A stretch of 64,000 nucleotides of DNA from UBA1227 sp045642705 (GCA_045642705.1 JAZUJK010000004.1:1-64000); one strand, 5' to 3'; positions 43,753-53,179 are shown, counted from the stretch's first letter. Made by a program: numbers and translations. The notes: generated from the letters alone by a model not told the origin.

Positions 43753-44109
43753 TTAGAATGTCTTCATTCCAGAACCGCCGCGTGCTGCGGTGAGTTCTTT
43801 ATTAAGGCGCTCAACGTCTCTCTTAGCAACTTCTGCTTCCATCTTATAACGAGCAGAATCCTCGAGATATTCCTTAATCTGAGCACGAAGGTTATCAGCT
43901 GTATCTGTAGCCTTCTTAGCTGTATCAGCATACTCAAGAGATGCGAGAATTGCAGCCTGTGTGATTGAAAGGCGATTATTCTCACGAACTATCTTGCTGA
44001 GTGTCTCATCAAGAGAGTTACCGAGGTCAAGAACGTACTTAGGATCGTCATCTGTTGTGATGTAATAATCACTGCCACAGATTGAAAGCTTTACTTTATT
44101 CTTTTCCAT
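43753..44109 (-). CDS. zapA: Cell division protein ZapA
   Basis: A 118-residue FtsZ-bundling regulator. The globular N-terminal domain has KVKLSICGSDYYITTDDDPKYV, followed by a long coiled coil (about 45-105) through which it dimerises. Its location before the U32 gene matches other Clostridia (zapA-U32). A Gly-rich end AARGGSG precedes the stop. Confidence 0.9.
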   Translation of the reverse strand: MEKNKVKLSICGSDYYITTDDDPKYVLDLGNSLDETLSKIVRENNRLSITQAAILASLEYADTAKKATDTADNLRAQIKEYLEDSARYKMEAEVAKRDVERLNKELTAARGGSGMKTF

Positions 44110-44148
44110 AGTGTTACCCCACTTATAATATTAATAATTATCAACAAA

Positions 44149-44177
44149 AGTATATCATAAGGACCACTCTAAATAAA
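44149..44177 (-). promoter_or_regulatory. Putative extended -10 promoter of zapA
   Basis: On the reverse strand: TTTATT (44172-44177), 17-bp spacer, and TGATATACT, an extended -10 (hexamer at 44149-44154). Confidence 0.45.
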
Positions 44178-44179
44178 GA

Positions 44180-46105
44180 TTAAATTTTAGAGCCTGGTCT
44201 ATGTTCCGGAATTATTACGCTTACATTTTCGAGTATTGCGAAACCATAAGCTGGCAGATGAACGAAGTTACCTTCGACATCAGTACCGTCAGTTGCCATA
44301 ATAGTGTGCGTGTTGGACAGGAATTCTGGAAGCGAATAGTTGATGGCGTCACTTGCTATATTGGATATGAAAATGAGAGAACAATTGAGATCACCATTTA
44401 CACATCTAGCATAGCATACGCATCCATCTGCAGCACTGATAGGGACAAATTCACCGTCACGAAGGAAACTCTGATGTGAGCGCATATCGGCAAGCTCTTT
44501 GTAGAAATCAAGAAGGTCATTGTCGATATTGTCCCACTCGAATCCCATGCGGTTGAATGGGTCCTTGCCACCCTCCATACCAATCTCTTCGCCATAGTAG
44601 ATAGATGGGAAGCCAGGGAGGGTAAACTGCATTGCAACGGCAATCTTTTGAAGTGCGATTGCACGTTTTCTGTCCTCTTCACTGAGCCTCAACACACTCT
44701 GGGCATCACGGTCCATATTTTCACATGTGTAGCCAGCGAGGCGTGTGAGAATACGTACTGTATCGTGTGTGCCAAGAGGATTCATGAGTGAATTTACAAT
44801 TTCTCTTGGATAATTCTCAGTTATTGTGAGAATCTGTTCAAAGAAGTTTTCCGCATCGTCATTGGAGATATAATCAATGATTGCATTGCGGAAAGGATAA
44901 TTCATTACGCTGTCGAGCTCATTGCCAAATAGGTACTCGCGTCCAACACCATATGCTGTCTTGTTGGATGCATCTTCCCAAACCTCGCCCAGTAGCAGGG
45001 CGTCAGGCTTGACGGCTTTTATGCGCTCTCTAATCTTGACGATGAAACTGTCTGGCAGTTCATCGGCCACGTCGAGGCGCCATCCGTCTGCGCCCATGCT
45101 GAGCCATTTTTCAATAACTCCGCCAGGGCCTGTAATGAATTCCTGGAAAGATTCATTGTTCTCATTGTGGTCAGGTAGCAATTCAATGCCCCACCAAGAT
45201 GAATATGATGAAGGCCAATTCTTGAAATTATACCAGCCATAATATGGAGATTCCTGTGACTGATAAGCACCTACGCTATCATAACGTCCATATTTGTTGA
45301 AGTAGATACTGTCGACGCCTGAATGATTGAAAACGCCATCCAGTATCACTTTCATTCCGAGTTTATGAGCCTCTTGACATAGTGAGAAGAAATCTTGCTC
45401 TGTGCCGAGAGCTGGATCAATTTTAGTATAATCGGCGGTGTTATATCTATGATTGGAATGCGCCTCAAAAATAGGATTGAGATAGATATATGTAACACCA
45501 AGTTCCTTGAGATAAGGAAGTTTCTGCTCTATTCCTTGCAAGTCGCCGCCCATGTAATCATTGTTCCATTGGCCGGTCTTGCCATCTGGAGTCCAAGCAG
45601 GAGTGTCGCCCCATTTGATTGTACGTCTGTCATCTGGGACGTTTTTCTTTTTCTTGCCAGATGAATAGAATCTATCTGGGAAAATCTGGTACATTATACC
45701 GCCGCGCCACTCTGGTGATACGGTCTGTTTTGCATCGTATACTGTGAGCTGCCATCTGTTCTCATCGGTTTCTACATATCCAGTGCCATAGTCGCCTCTG
45801 TAGATATGCTTCACAACAGCACCTGCTGTGAATGTGAAGCAGTACCAGTAAAGACCAACATTCTGTGGAGTATATTGTAGCTCCCAAACAGCGGATCCCG
45901 AATAAACTGTAGGAGTCTTGGTAAATTCAAAAGTCTCCTGGGTCTGTCCCCAGTTGCCCATGATGTCAAGAGATGCACAGGTTACATCGGAACCGAGATA
46001 TTCAAGGGGTAATAGCAGGCGGAAAGTTACAGTCTGTCCTGCTGCTATTGCTCCATAGATATTCTTATAGAATTTGTCGCGAGAATTGTAAATGTGCTCA
46101 AGCAT
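44180..46105 (-). CDS. Glycoside hydrolase family 13 protein (neopullulanase/alpha-amylase type)
   Basis: A 641-residue cytoplasmic enzyme, without a signal peptide, that cleaves alpha-glucans or maltodextrins. An N-terminal Ig-like domain (about 1-130) precedes the TIM barrel. GH13 catalytic residues are the Asp of WRLDVADE (about 345), Glu of LLGEVWED (about 374) and Asp of GTHDTVR (about 447). It follows glgP by 18 bases, and the two would feed glucose-1-phosphate into glycolysis. Subfamily specificity is not determined. Confidence 0.92.
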   Translation of the reverse strand: MLEHIYNSRDKFYKNIYGAIAAGQTVTFRLLLPLEYLGSDVTCASLDIMGNWGQTQETFEFTKTPTVYSGSAVWELQYTPQNVGLYWYCFTFTAGAVVKHIYRGDYGTGYVETDENRWQLTVYDAKQTVSPEWRGGIMYQIFPDRFYSSGKKKKNVPDDRRTIKWGDTPAWTPDGKTGQWNNDYMGGDLQGIEQKLPYLKELGVTYIYLNPIFEAHSNHRYNTADYTKIDPALGTEQDFFSLCQEAHKLGMKVILDGVFNHSGVDSIYFNKYGRYDSVGAYQSQESPYYGWYNFKNWPSSYSSWWGIELLPDHNENNESFQEFITGPGGVIEKWLSMGADGWRLDVADELPDSFIVKIRERIKAVKPDALLLGEVWEDASNKTAYGVGREYLFGNELDSVMNYPFRNAIIDYISNDDAENFFEQILTITENYPREIVNSLMNPLGTHDTVRILTRLAGYTCENMDRDAQSVLRLSEEDRKRAIALQKIAVAMQFTLPGFPSIYYGEEIGMEGGKDPFNRMGFEWDNIDNDLLDFYKELADMRSHQSFLRDGEFVPISAADGCVCYARCVNGDLNCSLIFISNIASDAINYSLPEFLSNTHTIMATDGTDVEGNFVHLPAYGFAILENVSVIIPEHRPGSKI

Positions 46106-46123
46106 TAAGCCTACACCTTCTTT

Positions 46124-48526
46124 TTAGATGATAGGAGCTGTGTGCCAGATTTTGTCTGCATATTCAGCAATTGCTCTATCTGCAGCGAAAATGCCAGCAC
46201 TTGCTGTATTTATAAGTGACATGCGAGTCCATCTATACTTGTCTTTATATGCTTCCATCATTTCTGAGCGAACAAGATGGTAGTTCGCATAGTCGGCCAT
46301 AACCATATATGGATCAACATGGATAGCATTTGCAATCTCTGGGAATTGCTGTCCATTGACTCCGTTGTTTATGAAATCAATAATGCGACGGATATCAGCA
46401 TTAGAAACATAATAGCTATAGGAGTCGTAGTGGTTCTGAAGTTCTTGAACTTCTGGTGTCTTCATACCAAAGATGAAGATGTTGTCTTCACCTACTGCGT
46501 CATGAATCTCAACATTAGCACCATCGAGAGTTCCGATAGTAACGGCACCATTTATCATAAGCTTCATATTGCCTGTTCCAGATGCTTCTGTTCCGGCAAG
46601 TGAAATCTGCTCTGAGATATCAGCAGCAGGCATCAAGTGTTCTGCAAGGGAAACATTGTAGTCCTCGAGATATACAATCTTGATGCGACCCTTAATGTCA
46701 GGGTCGTTATTTACAACCTCGGCGAGGTTGCAGATGAAGCTGATAATCTTCTTGGCCATATAATATCCAGCAGCGGCTTTCGCACCAAAGATATATGTGC
46801 GTGGTGTGAAGTCCATGTCTGGGTTTTCTTTTAATGTCAGGTACTCATTTACAATATCAAGGGCATTGAGAAGCTGACGCTTATATTCATGGAGGCGCTT
46901 AACCTGTACATCAAATACAGAGTTTGGATCGATCTCGATTCCCTGTGTATCCTTGATATACTTTGCAAAAGCTACCTTGTTCTCATACTTTATCTCGGCC
47001 CACTTGTCGAGTACTTTCTTGTCGTTTGCATATTTCTTGAGCTTTTCGAGCTCGGCACCATTATAGATAAAGCCAGGTCCGATGAGCTTGGTGATATATG
47101 CTGTGAGCAATGGGTTAGACTGGCAGAGCCAACGTCTATGAGCAATACCATTTGTTACATTGGTAAACTTCTTAGGGGTTAATCTGTAGAAGTCATGGAA
47201 AATTGTATCCTTTAAGATATCGCTGTGAAGTGCAGAAACGCCATTTACACTGTGGCATGTTGCAACACAGAGATTCGCCATGCGAACGATACCGTTGGAG
47301 CAGATAGCCATATTTTCAACTTTTTCAGCATCGTGGGACATATCCCAGATGAATGCTCTCCAACGGTTGTCAATTTCCTTGACAATCTGATAGATACGAG
47401 GAATGAGTGTGATCATGATATCCTCAGGCCAGCACTCAAGAGCCTCTTTCATAACTGTGTGGTTAGTATATGCAAATGTCTGGGAAACGAGCTTCCATGA
47501 GTCATCCCAGCTGTATCCGCATTCGTCCATAAAGATACGCATAAGCTCTGGGATAGCAAGAGTTGGATGAGTATCATTGATATGGATTGCCATCTTCTCA
47601 GGAATTGTATCGATAGACTTGTTCTGACGAAGGTGACGACGAACGATGTCCTGCATAGATGCAGATACGAGGAAGTACTGCTGGCGAAGACGAAGGCTCT
47701 TGCCCTCTGGGTGGTTGTCTGCAGGGTAGAGAACCTTGCATATTACCTCTGCCATAGCCTGCTGCTCAACAGCGCGGATATAGTCGCCCTGGTTGAAGAG
47801 TGTCATATCAAATCCTGGTGCATCTGCCTTCCAGAGACGTAGACGGGAGAATCCCTTGCCGTCCTTGCCAGGTACATACATGTCGTAAGGAGTTGCAATA
47901 ACGGAGATTGCATTGTTGGTCTTGGTTACGAAATATCCGTCCTGCCAAGAGCTTTCGAGATCTCCGCCAAATTCAACTGTAAGTTTTAAATCATCCTTGG
48001 CTGTGAGCCAGACGTCGCCGCCTGGGAGCCAATAATCTGGGAGCTCGGTCTGCCAACCATCAATGAGTTTCTGTTTAAAGATACCGCATTCATAGAGAAT
48101 GCTGTATCCCATTGATGGGTAGCCGCCTGTTGCGAGACCATCGAGGTAGCATGCGGCCAAACGACCGAGTCCACCATTGCCAAGACCTGCGTCTGGCTCA
48201 CACTCATAGAGTGCGTCGATGTCTATGCCGAGGTCGGCAAGAGCTGCGGCTGCAACATCTGTAAGGCCTAAGTTGTACAAGTTATTTTTAAGTGAACGAC
48301 CCATCAAGAATTCCATGCACATATAATATACAGTCTTGGACTCTGGTGTCTTCTTGGTCGTTTCAACGAATTCGTGACATCCTGATGCGAGTTGCTCCTT
48401 AACAACGGTTGCAACCGCCTTGTAAATCTGAGGATTATCTGCTATATCCACACCTATTCCATAGAGATGGGAGAGCTTGGATACGACAGCTTCCTTAAAT
48501 TGTTTCTTGCTCATTGAATAGTTCAT
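46124..48526 (-). CDS. glgP: Glycogen/starch/alpha-glucan phosphorylase
   Basis: Releases glucose-1-phosphate from alpha-1,4-glucans. It is an 800-residue GT35 enzyme with the PLP Lys in ASGTGNMKLMINGA, the glucan-binding DAGLGNGGLGRLAACYLD motif and the C-terminal DVQVKRLHEYKRQLLN. The length is normal. It is first in a two-gene operon with the GH13 amylase. Confidence 0.96.
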   Translation of the reverse strand: MNYSMSKKQFKEAVVSKLSHLYGIGVDIADNPQIYKAVATVVKEQLASGCHEFVETTKKTPESKTVYYMCMEFLMGRSLKNNLYNLGLTDVAAAALADLGIDIDALYECEPDAGLGNGGLGRLAACYLDGLATGGYPSMGYSILYECGIFKQKLIDGWQTELPDYWLPGGDVWLTAKDDLKLTVEFGGDLESSWQDGYFVTKTNNAISVIATPYDMYVPGKDGKGFSRLRLWKADAPGFDMTLFNQGDYIRAVEQQAMAEVICKVLYPADNHPEGKSLRLRQQYFLVSASMQDIVRRHLRQNKSIDTIPEKMAIHINDTHPTLAIPELMRIFMDECGYSWDDSWKLVSQTFAYTNHTVMKEALECWPEDIMITLIPRIYQIVKEIDNRWRAFIWDMSHDAEKVENMAICSNGIVRMANLCVATCHSVNGVSALHSDILKDTIFHDFYRLTPKKFTNVTNGIAHRRWLCQSNPLLTAYITKLIGPGFIYNGAELEKLKKYANDKKVLDKWAEIKYENKVAFAKYIKDTQGIEIDPNSVFDVQVKRLHEYKRQLLNALDIVNEYLTLKENPDMDFTPRTYIFGAKAAAGYYMAKKIISFICNLAEVVNNDPDIKGRIKIVYLEDYNVSLAEHLMPAADISEQISLAGTEASGTGNMKLMINGAVTIGTLDGANVEIHDAVGEDNIFIFGMKTPEVQELQNHYDSYSYYVSNADIRRIIDFINNGVNGQQFPEIANAIHVDPYMVMADYANYHLVRSEMMEAYKDKYRWTRMSLINTASAGIFAADRAIAEYADKIWHTAPII

Positions 48527-48572
48527 TTTAGATATAAACCCCTATACCATTAAAAATAAAAAACACCTTGTT

Positions 48573-48601
48573 ATTATACAATAAAAGAGCCATTGGCACA
48601 A
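48573..48601 (-). promoter_or_regulatory. Putative promoter of glgP
   Basis: On the reverse strand: TTGTGC (48596-48601), 17-bp spacer, perfect TATAAT (48573-48578), overlapping the terminator of the upstream gene. Confidence 0.45.
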
Positions 48602-48617
48602 TACCAACGGCTCTTTT
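48586..48617 (-). terminator. Terminator of the iron alcohol dehydrogenase gene
   Basis: Stem AAAGAGCCGTTGG / CCAATGGCTCTTT on the reverse strand with one G-U pair and a 7-base loop, T-rich tail. Confidence 0.85.
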
Positions 48618-48639
48618 TTGTTAAATATTAAACGAAGAA

Positions 48640-49887
48640 TTACTTAATCATAATCTCGTCACGAACGAACTTCTCAAGTTCCTTCTGAGTGAAGATCTGC
48701 TTAACTGGGTATGTAGGAAGTACCTCAGCGATACAGTGCTCAGCAATCCAAGGAATATCTTCTTCCTTGATGCAATCGAATCCTGTTGGAATCTCCATGC
48801 GAGCATTCATAGCTTCGATTTCAGCGATGAACTTCTTAGCCTTTTCTTCGTCTGATGAACCTGTGATGCCAACATAGTCAGCGATCTCAGCAAGTTTGTC
48901 ATAAACATATGGGCCAAGGAGAGCGTCTGAGAATACGTGTGGAAGGATTACAGACATTGCAAGACCGTGAGGAACACCGTACTTACCACCGAGTCTGTGA
49001 CCGATACCGTGAACGTAACCAACGCCGCCACGTGTGAAGCAGAGACCTGCATAGTAAGAAGCGAGGAGCATGTTGCCACGAGCTTCGAGGTCAGAGCCGT
49101 TGTTGTAAGCCTTTTCGAGGTTTTCGAAGATAAGCTTGATAGCCTTGAGGCCATAGTCGTTGAACTTCTTGTCGTTATACCAAATGTTTGTATAACCCTC
49201 AACAGCGTGAGTCATAGCATCCATACCAGTTGTGGATGTAACCTTCTTAGGAAGGCCAGCTGTGAGCTCTGGATCAAGAACTGCATAACGAGCACGAATG
49301 AATGGATCCATGATAGGGAACTTGTCGTGTGTTGATGCATCAGTAATAACAGCAGCGATAGTTGTTTCCGAACCTGTACCAGCTGTTGTTGGAACTGCAT
49401 AAAGAGGAGGTGGGATAAGGCCGTTCATCTTCTTTGCAGGAAGGAATACCTTAAATGTACCACTCATCTTAGCAACTGGACGCTCAGGTCTTGCTACACG
49501 AGCAATTGTACCCTTAGCGCAGTCCATTGGTGAACCGCCACCAACTGCGATAACTGCCTGGCAGTTATTGTCGTTGTAGAGCTTAAGAGCTGCTTCAACG
49601 TATTCAATTGTTGGGTTAGGCTGTACCTCATCAAAGAGTACATACTTAACGCCAGCTTCATCGAGAGCCTTGAAAAGACCATCGAGAAGGTTAAGGCTCA
49701 TGAGGCCCTTATCAGTTACTACGAGAACCTGATTCTTGCCTTTTTTCTTAACGATTGCTGGGAGCTTCTTAATAGCACCAGGACCGTCAATGATTGTTGG
49801 ATCTGGGAAAAACCAGCCCCAGCAATACATGAGAACGGTGAATACTACTTCAATAGCTCTCCAGTAGATCTTCTTTAAAGTCCACAT
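48640..49887 (-). CDS. Iron-containing alcohol dehydrogenase
   Basis: A 415-residue group III (iron-dependent) alcohol dehydrogenase, NAD(P)H-linked. The cofactor site is GGGSPMDCAKGT, the family motif is YAVPTTAGTGSETT, and the metal ligands lie in MDAMTHAVEGY and YVHGIGHRLGGKYGVPHG. Residues about 10-30 are unusually hydrophobic (IEVVFTVLMYCWGWFFP). ATG 49887 follows AGGAGG; an in-frame start at 50025 would add a doubtful extension. A TATAAT-type -10 (49927-49932, reverse strand) has only a weak -35. It may act in fermentation. Confidence 0.9.
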   Translation of the reverse strand: MWTLKKIYWRAIEVVFTVLMYCWGWFFPDPTIIDGPGAIKKLPAIVKKKGKNQVLVVTDKGLMSLNLLDGLFKALDEAGVKYVLFDEVQPNPTIEYVEAALKLYNDNNCQAVIAVGGGSPMDCAKGTIARVARPERPVAKMSGTFKVFLPAKKMNGLIPPPLYAVPTTAGTGSETTIAAVITDASTHDKFPIMDPFIRARYAVLDPELTAGLPKKVTSTTGMDAMTHAVEGYTNIWYNDKKFNDYGLKAIKLIFENLEKAYNNGSDLEARGNMLLASYYAGLCFTRGGVGYVHGIGHRLGGKYGVPHGLAMSVILPHVFSDALLGPYVYDKLAEIADYVGITGSSDEEKAKKFIAEIEAMNARMEIPTGFDCIKEEDIPWIAEHCIAEVLPTYPVKQIFTQKELEKFVRDEIMIK

Positions 49888-50033
49888 AATTTTTACCTCC
49901 TTAATTTTTAATAATAGGACAATGTTATTATACACTATATTTTGCATAATTGGTATAGAATTTTGGTCAAAAAAACTGTACAAATTTACAAAAACGTCTA
50001 AACTTCGTTCGATTTTTCGCTCCAATCAGCAAA

Positions 50034-50065
50034 TTTTGCAAGTTTAAAAAACAAAACTTGCAAAA
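50034..50065. promoter_or_regulatory. 12-bp inverted repeat upstream of gdhA
   Basis: TTTTGCAAGTTT (50034-50045) and its exact inverse (50054-50065) with an 8-base spacer. The 9-base core TTTTGCAAG recurs at 50108-50116 near the gdhA ribosome site. It lies just upstream of the -35 box and has no terminator T run, so it is probably an operator. Confidence 0.6.
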
Positions 50066-50068
50066 CTA

Positions 50069-50097
50069 TTGACTAATATATACTAAAGTAGTATAGT
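50069..50097 (+). promoter_or_regulatory. Promoter of gdhA with overlapping palindrome
   Basis: TTGACT (50069-50074), 17-bp spacer, TATAGT (50092-50097). A perfect palindrome TATACTA-AAG-TAGTATA (50079-50095) covers the spacer and -10, consistent with repressor binding. Confidence 0.6.
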
Positions 50098-50133
50098 TTT
50101 TTCGTAATTTTGCAAGAAAGGTCTTGAAAACTA

Positions 50134-51480
50134 ATGAACGAGTATATCGAAAAAGTAATCGCAAAAGTTAAAGAGCGTGATGCTGACAAGCCTGAATTTA
50201 TCCAGACTGTTGAGGAAGTATTTAGCTCTCTTGAAAAAGTAATCGACCAGCGCCCTGACTATGTTGCAGCTGATATTCTTGGCCGTATGGTAGAGCCAGA
50301 GCGTTTCATCAGCTTCCGTGTTGCATGGGTTGACGATGCAGGCAAGGTTCAGGTTAACCGTGGCTATCGTGTACAGTTTAACTCAGCAATCGGTCCATAC
50401 AAGGGTGGTCTTCGCTTCCATCCATCAGTAAACCCATCAATCATCTGGTTCCTCGGTTTCGAGCAGACATTTAAGAACTCTCTTACATCACTTCCTATGG
50501 GCGGTGGTAAAGGTGGATCAGACTTTGACCCACGTGGTAAGTCTGACGCAGAGGTAATGCGTTTCTGCCAGGCATTCATGACAGAGCTCCAGCGTCATAT
50601 TGGTCCTAATGTTGACGTACCAGCTGGTGATATTGGTGTTGGCGGACGTGAAATCGGTTATCTCTTTGGCCAGTATAAGAGAATTAAGGATGCTTATGAG
50701 AATGGCGTACTTACAGGTAAGGGCTTCTCTTATGGTGGATCACTTATCCGTCCAGAAGCTACAGGTTATGGCGCTATTTACTATACACAGGAAGTTCTCA
50801 CTCATGAGGGTGAGAAAGTAGAAGGCAAGACATTTGCAGTATCAGGCTTCGGTAATGTTGCTTGGGGTGCTTGCAAGAAGATTGCTGAACTCGGTGGTAA
50901 GGCTGTTACTATTTCTGGTCCTGATGGTTATATCTACGATCCAGATGGTATCGTAACAGAGGAAAAGCTCAACTATATGCTTGAGATGCGTGCATCTGGC
51001 CGTGATAAGGTTCAGGATTATGCAGACAAGTTCGGTTGCCAGTTCTTCCCTGGTCAGAAGCCATGGGGTCAGAAGGTTGATATCTGCCTTCCTTGCGCAA
51101 CTCAGAATGAAATCAACATGGACGAGGCTAAGAAGATTGTTGATAATGGCACAAAGTACTATATCGAAGTTGCTAACATGCCAACAACAAATGAAGCTCT
51201 CGCTTTCATCGTAAAGTCTGGCGCAATCGTTGCTCCATCTAAGGCTGTTAACGCTGGTGGCGTTGCTACATCTGGTCTTGAGATGTCTCAGAACTCAGAG
51301 CGTCTCTCATGGACAGCAGAAGAAGTTGATGCAAAGCTTCATATGATTATGAAGAACATCTACAGTGCTTCAGTTGCAGCATCTGAAAAGTATGGCCTCG
51401 GTTACGACCTCATCGCTGGTGCTAACATCGCTGGTTTCGAGAAGGTTGCAGAAGCAATGCTTGCACAGGGTATTATGTAA
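50134..51480 (+). CDS. gdhA: NADP-specific glutamate dehydrogenase
   Basis: Hexameric enzyme that joins ammonium to 2-oxoglutarate to make glutamate, a main nitrogen-assimilation route in gut Clostridia. The substrate motif PMGGGKGGSDFDP carries the catalytic Lys, and DVPAGDIGVGGREIGYLFGQY and the Rossmann motif VSGFGNVAWGA follow. Length is 448 residues as expected. It has its own palindrome-rich promoter and terminator. Confidence 0.97.
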   Translation: MNEYIEKVIAKVKERDADKPEFIQTVEEVFSSLEKVIDQRPDYVAADILGRMVEPERFISFRVAWVDDAGKVQVNRGYRVQFNSAIGPYKGGLRFHPSVNPSIIWFLGFEQTFKNSLTSLPMGGGKGGSDFDPRGKSDAEVMRFCQAFMTELQRHIGPNVDVPAGDIGVGGREIGYLFGQYKRIKDAYENGVLTGKGFSYGGSLIRPEATGYGAIYYTQEVLTHEGEKVEGKTFAVSGFGNVAWGACKKIAELGGKAVTISGPDGYIYDPDGIVTEEKLNYMLEMRASGRDKVQDYADKFGCQFFPGQKPWGQKVDICLPCATQNEINMDEAKKIVDNGTKYYIEVANMPTTNEALAFIVKSGAIVAPSKAVNAGGVATSGLEMSQNSERLSWTAEEVDAKLHMIMKNIYSASVAASEKYGLGYDLIAGANIAGFEKVAEAMLAQGIM

Positions 51481-51498
51481 TTCAAATTGGACATATTT

Positions 51499-51528
51499 CA
51501 AAAGGGCTCCAAACGGGGCCCTTTTTGT
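51499..51528 (+). terminator. Terminator of gdhA
   Basis: Stem AAAGGGCTCC / GGGGCCCTTT (one G-T pair), loop AAAC, followed by TTTTTGTTT. Confidence 0.88.
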
Positions 51529-51556
51529 TTGCAAATTATGGATATTTATATATAAT
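51529..51556 (+). promoter_or_regulatory. Promoter of the GNAT gene
   Basis: TTGCAA (51529-51534), 16-bp spacer, perfect TATAAT (51551-51556). The start codon at 51563 lies about where transcription should begin. Confidence 0.55.
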
Positions 51557-51562
51557 AGAACT

Positions 51563-52069
51563 ATGAAGATTAAGACAGAACGTTGCGAGATTATCAAAAG
51601 CAACAATAGAGAACTAAAAAAGTCGATAGATACCAAAGCAGATAAGCCTTTTGAATTACCTTCTGTAAAATTAAGCGCTGGTCAAAATGTGGAGGATTAT
51701 ATGCCGGCGATTAAGGCTCTTTTTGCACATCTTATGAAGATGGAATCATCTATTGATGATATGATTTTTGAAATCAAAGTTGCAGACCAGTTGGCTGGTT
51801 ATGTTAGACTTGTAAATATTTTCGGAGATAAGCCAGAACTACAGGTAGCACTGCTCCCTATGTATTGGGGACAGGGCTACGCATCAGAAGTCTTAGAGGT
51901 GACAATTCCTTATTTGTTCGAGGAATTTGGATTTGAAGAAATGATTTGGCACGTAAATCCTAATAATAAGGCCTCTGTAAAATTGGCTTTAAAACTTGGT
52001 GCATTTTTTGATGAGGAGTCAACTAAAGCAGTAGGCTCAATTATCGAAACATATATATTTAAAAAATAG
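51563..52069 (+). CDS. GNAT family N-acetyltransferase
   Basis: A 168-residue acetyltransferase of the RimJ/RimL type. The acetyl-CoA-binding motif is in QVALLPMYWGQGYASEVLEV, followed by IWHVNPNNKASVKLALKLG. The target is unknown (possibly protein N-termini or a small amine). ATG 51563 has no Shine-Dalgarno sequence and sits 6 bases after the -10 box, so the mRNA may be leaderless. A small protein gene follows 13 bases on. Confidence 0.8.
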   Translation: MKIKTERCEIIKSNNRELKKSIDTKADKPFELPSVKLSAGQNVEDYMPAIKALFAHLMKMESSIDDMIFEIKVADQLAGYVRLVNIFGDKPELQVALLPMYWGQGYASEVLEVTIPYLFEEFGFEEMIWHVNPNNKASVKLALKLGAFFDEESTKAVGSIIETYIFKK

Positions 52070-52082
52070 TGAGGTCTTTAAA

Positions 52083-52253
52083 ATGAAAGAAACATTTATG
52101 GAAATCGTAAACACACTCCTTAAGGCTGCAAAAGACGGCTTGACACAGGGTGTAGTTGAGGGAATCAAGGATGGAATCAAGAAGAACGTAAAGGGTCTTG
52201 TTACAAACGGTATCGACAAGCTCTTCGAGATCCCAAAGAATCTTTTAAAGTAA
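52083..52253 (+). CDS. Small amphipathic protein (56 residues)
   Basis: A short gene with GAGG 8 bases before its ATG and a neighbourly codon pattern. The 56 residues read as two likely amphipathic helices: MKETFMEIVNTLLKAAKDG and VVEGIKDGIKKNVKGLV, with about 10 Lys and 7 acidic residues (net positive). It has no signal peptide and no recognised family. It lies between the GNAT and galM genes, four bases before galM. Possible roles (membrane-binding peptide, partner of GNAT, small regulator) are inference. Confidence 0.6.
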   Translation: MKETFMEIVNTLLKAAKDGLTQGVVEGIKDGIKKNVKGLVTNGIDKLFEIPKNLLK

Positions 52254-52257
52254 TTAA

Positions 52258-53169
52258 ATGGAATTTATATTAACTAACAAGAATGCCATGAGTGTCACTG
52301 TTGATACTCATGGTTGTCTTATAAAAGAGATAATTTTTGACGGTCATAATATGATTCAGGAGCCACCATATTCTGCTGCTGTAATAGGCAGAATTGCTGG
52401 CCGTATTTCTTATGCGGAATTTTTCTTAAATGGTGTTCGTTATGAACTGCCAAAGAATGAGAATGAAAACTGTCTTCATGGAAATCATGAATTTGATAGA
52501 CAGGCTGAGTGGGAAGGTCATATGGAGGATAATAAAGTTATCCTAACTTATGATAGCCCAGATGGCAGCAATGGATTTCCTGGCAATGTCAGTACAACAG
52601 TCACATATTCTCTTGATGACAATAATACTCTTAGAATTGATTACTATGCGACAACGGATAAGGATACCATTTTTAACCTTACGAATCATGCATATTTTAA
52701 TTTGAATGACGATAATAATACACCAATTACAAATCATATTTTGACAGGCGATGCCAAGTATTATATTCCACTTCTTTCTGATCTAACACCGGAAGGATAT
52801 GTAGAAAAGACGGTTGGATCTATATTTGATATACGAGAGGGCAAATTGCTCAAAGATGTAGTAGAATCAACAAATTCTCAGATAGTGCTTGCTGGAAATG
52901 GATATGATCACGCCCTTGTTTTTGGAGAGAGTAAAGTTGCAAGCCTTTACAGTCCTGAAACGGGCAGAAAAGTTACTATGGAAACAGATTATCCATGCTT
53001 TGTTTGCTATTCTGGCAATCAGATGAAAGGTGATATGAAGCACTGTGGAATATGCCTTGAAGCACAGCTTCTTCCGGATGCAATCAATCATGATGGCTTC
53101 GGTGAAATAGAACTAACCCCAGGCGAACCGTATAAACATTTCGTAGCATATAGGTTTTCAAGAGATTAA
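52258..53169 (+). CDS. galM: Aldose 1-epimerase (galactose mutarotase family)
   Basis: A 303-residue mutarotase that interconverts alpha and beta anomers of hexoses. It has GRIAGRIS (sugar-binding GNRI-type segment), LHGNHEFDRQ, the TNHAYFNL motif with the catalytic His, and YDHALVF. The start ATG 52258 follows the small-protein stop closely with a weak ribosome site. The precise sugar is not determined. It is probably the last gene before a separate trkH promoter. Confidence 0.87.
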   Translation: MEFILTNKNAMSVTVDTHGCLIKEIIFDGHNMIQEPPYSAAVIGRIAGRISYAEFFLNGVRYELPKNENENCLHGNHEFDRQAEWEGHMEDNKVILTYDSPDGSNGFPGNVSTTVTYSLDDNNTLRIDYYATTDKDTIFNLTNHAYFNLNDDNNTPITNHILTGDAKYYIPLLSDLTPEGYVEKTVGSIFDIREGKLLKDVVESTNSQIVLAGNGYDHALVFGESKVASLYSPETGRKVTMETDYPCFVCYSGNQMKGDMKHCGICLEAQLLPDAINHDGFGEIELTPGEPYKHFVAYRFSRD

Positions 53170-53179
53170 CATAATATAC

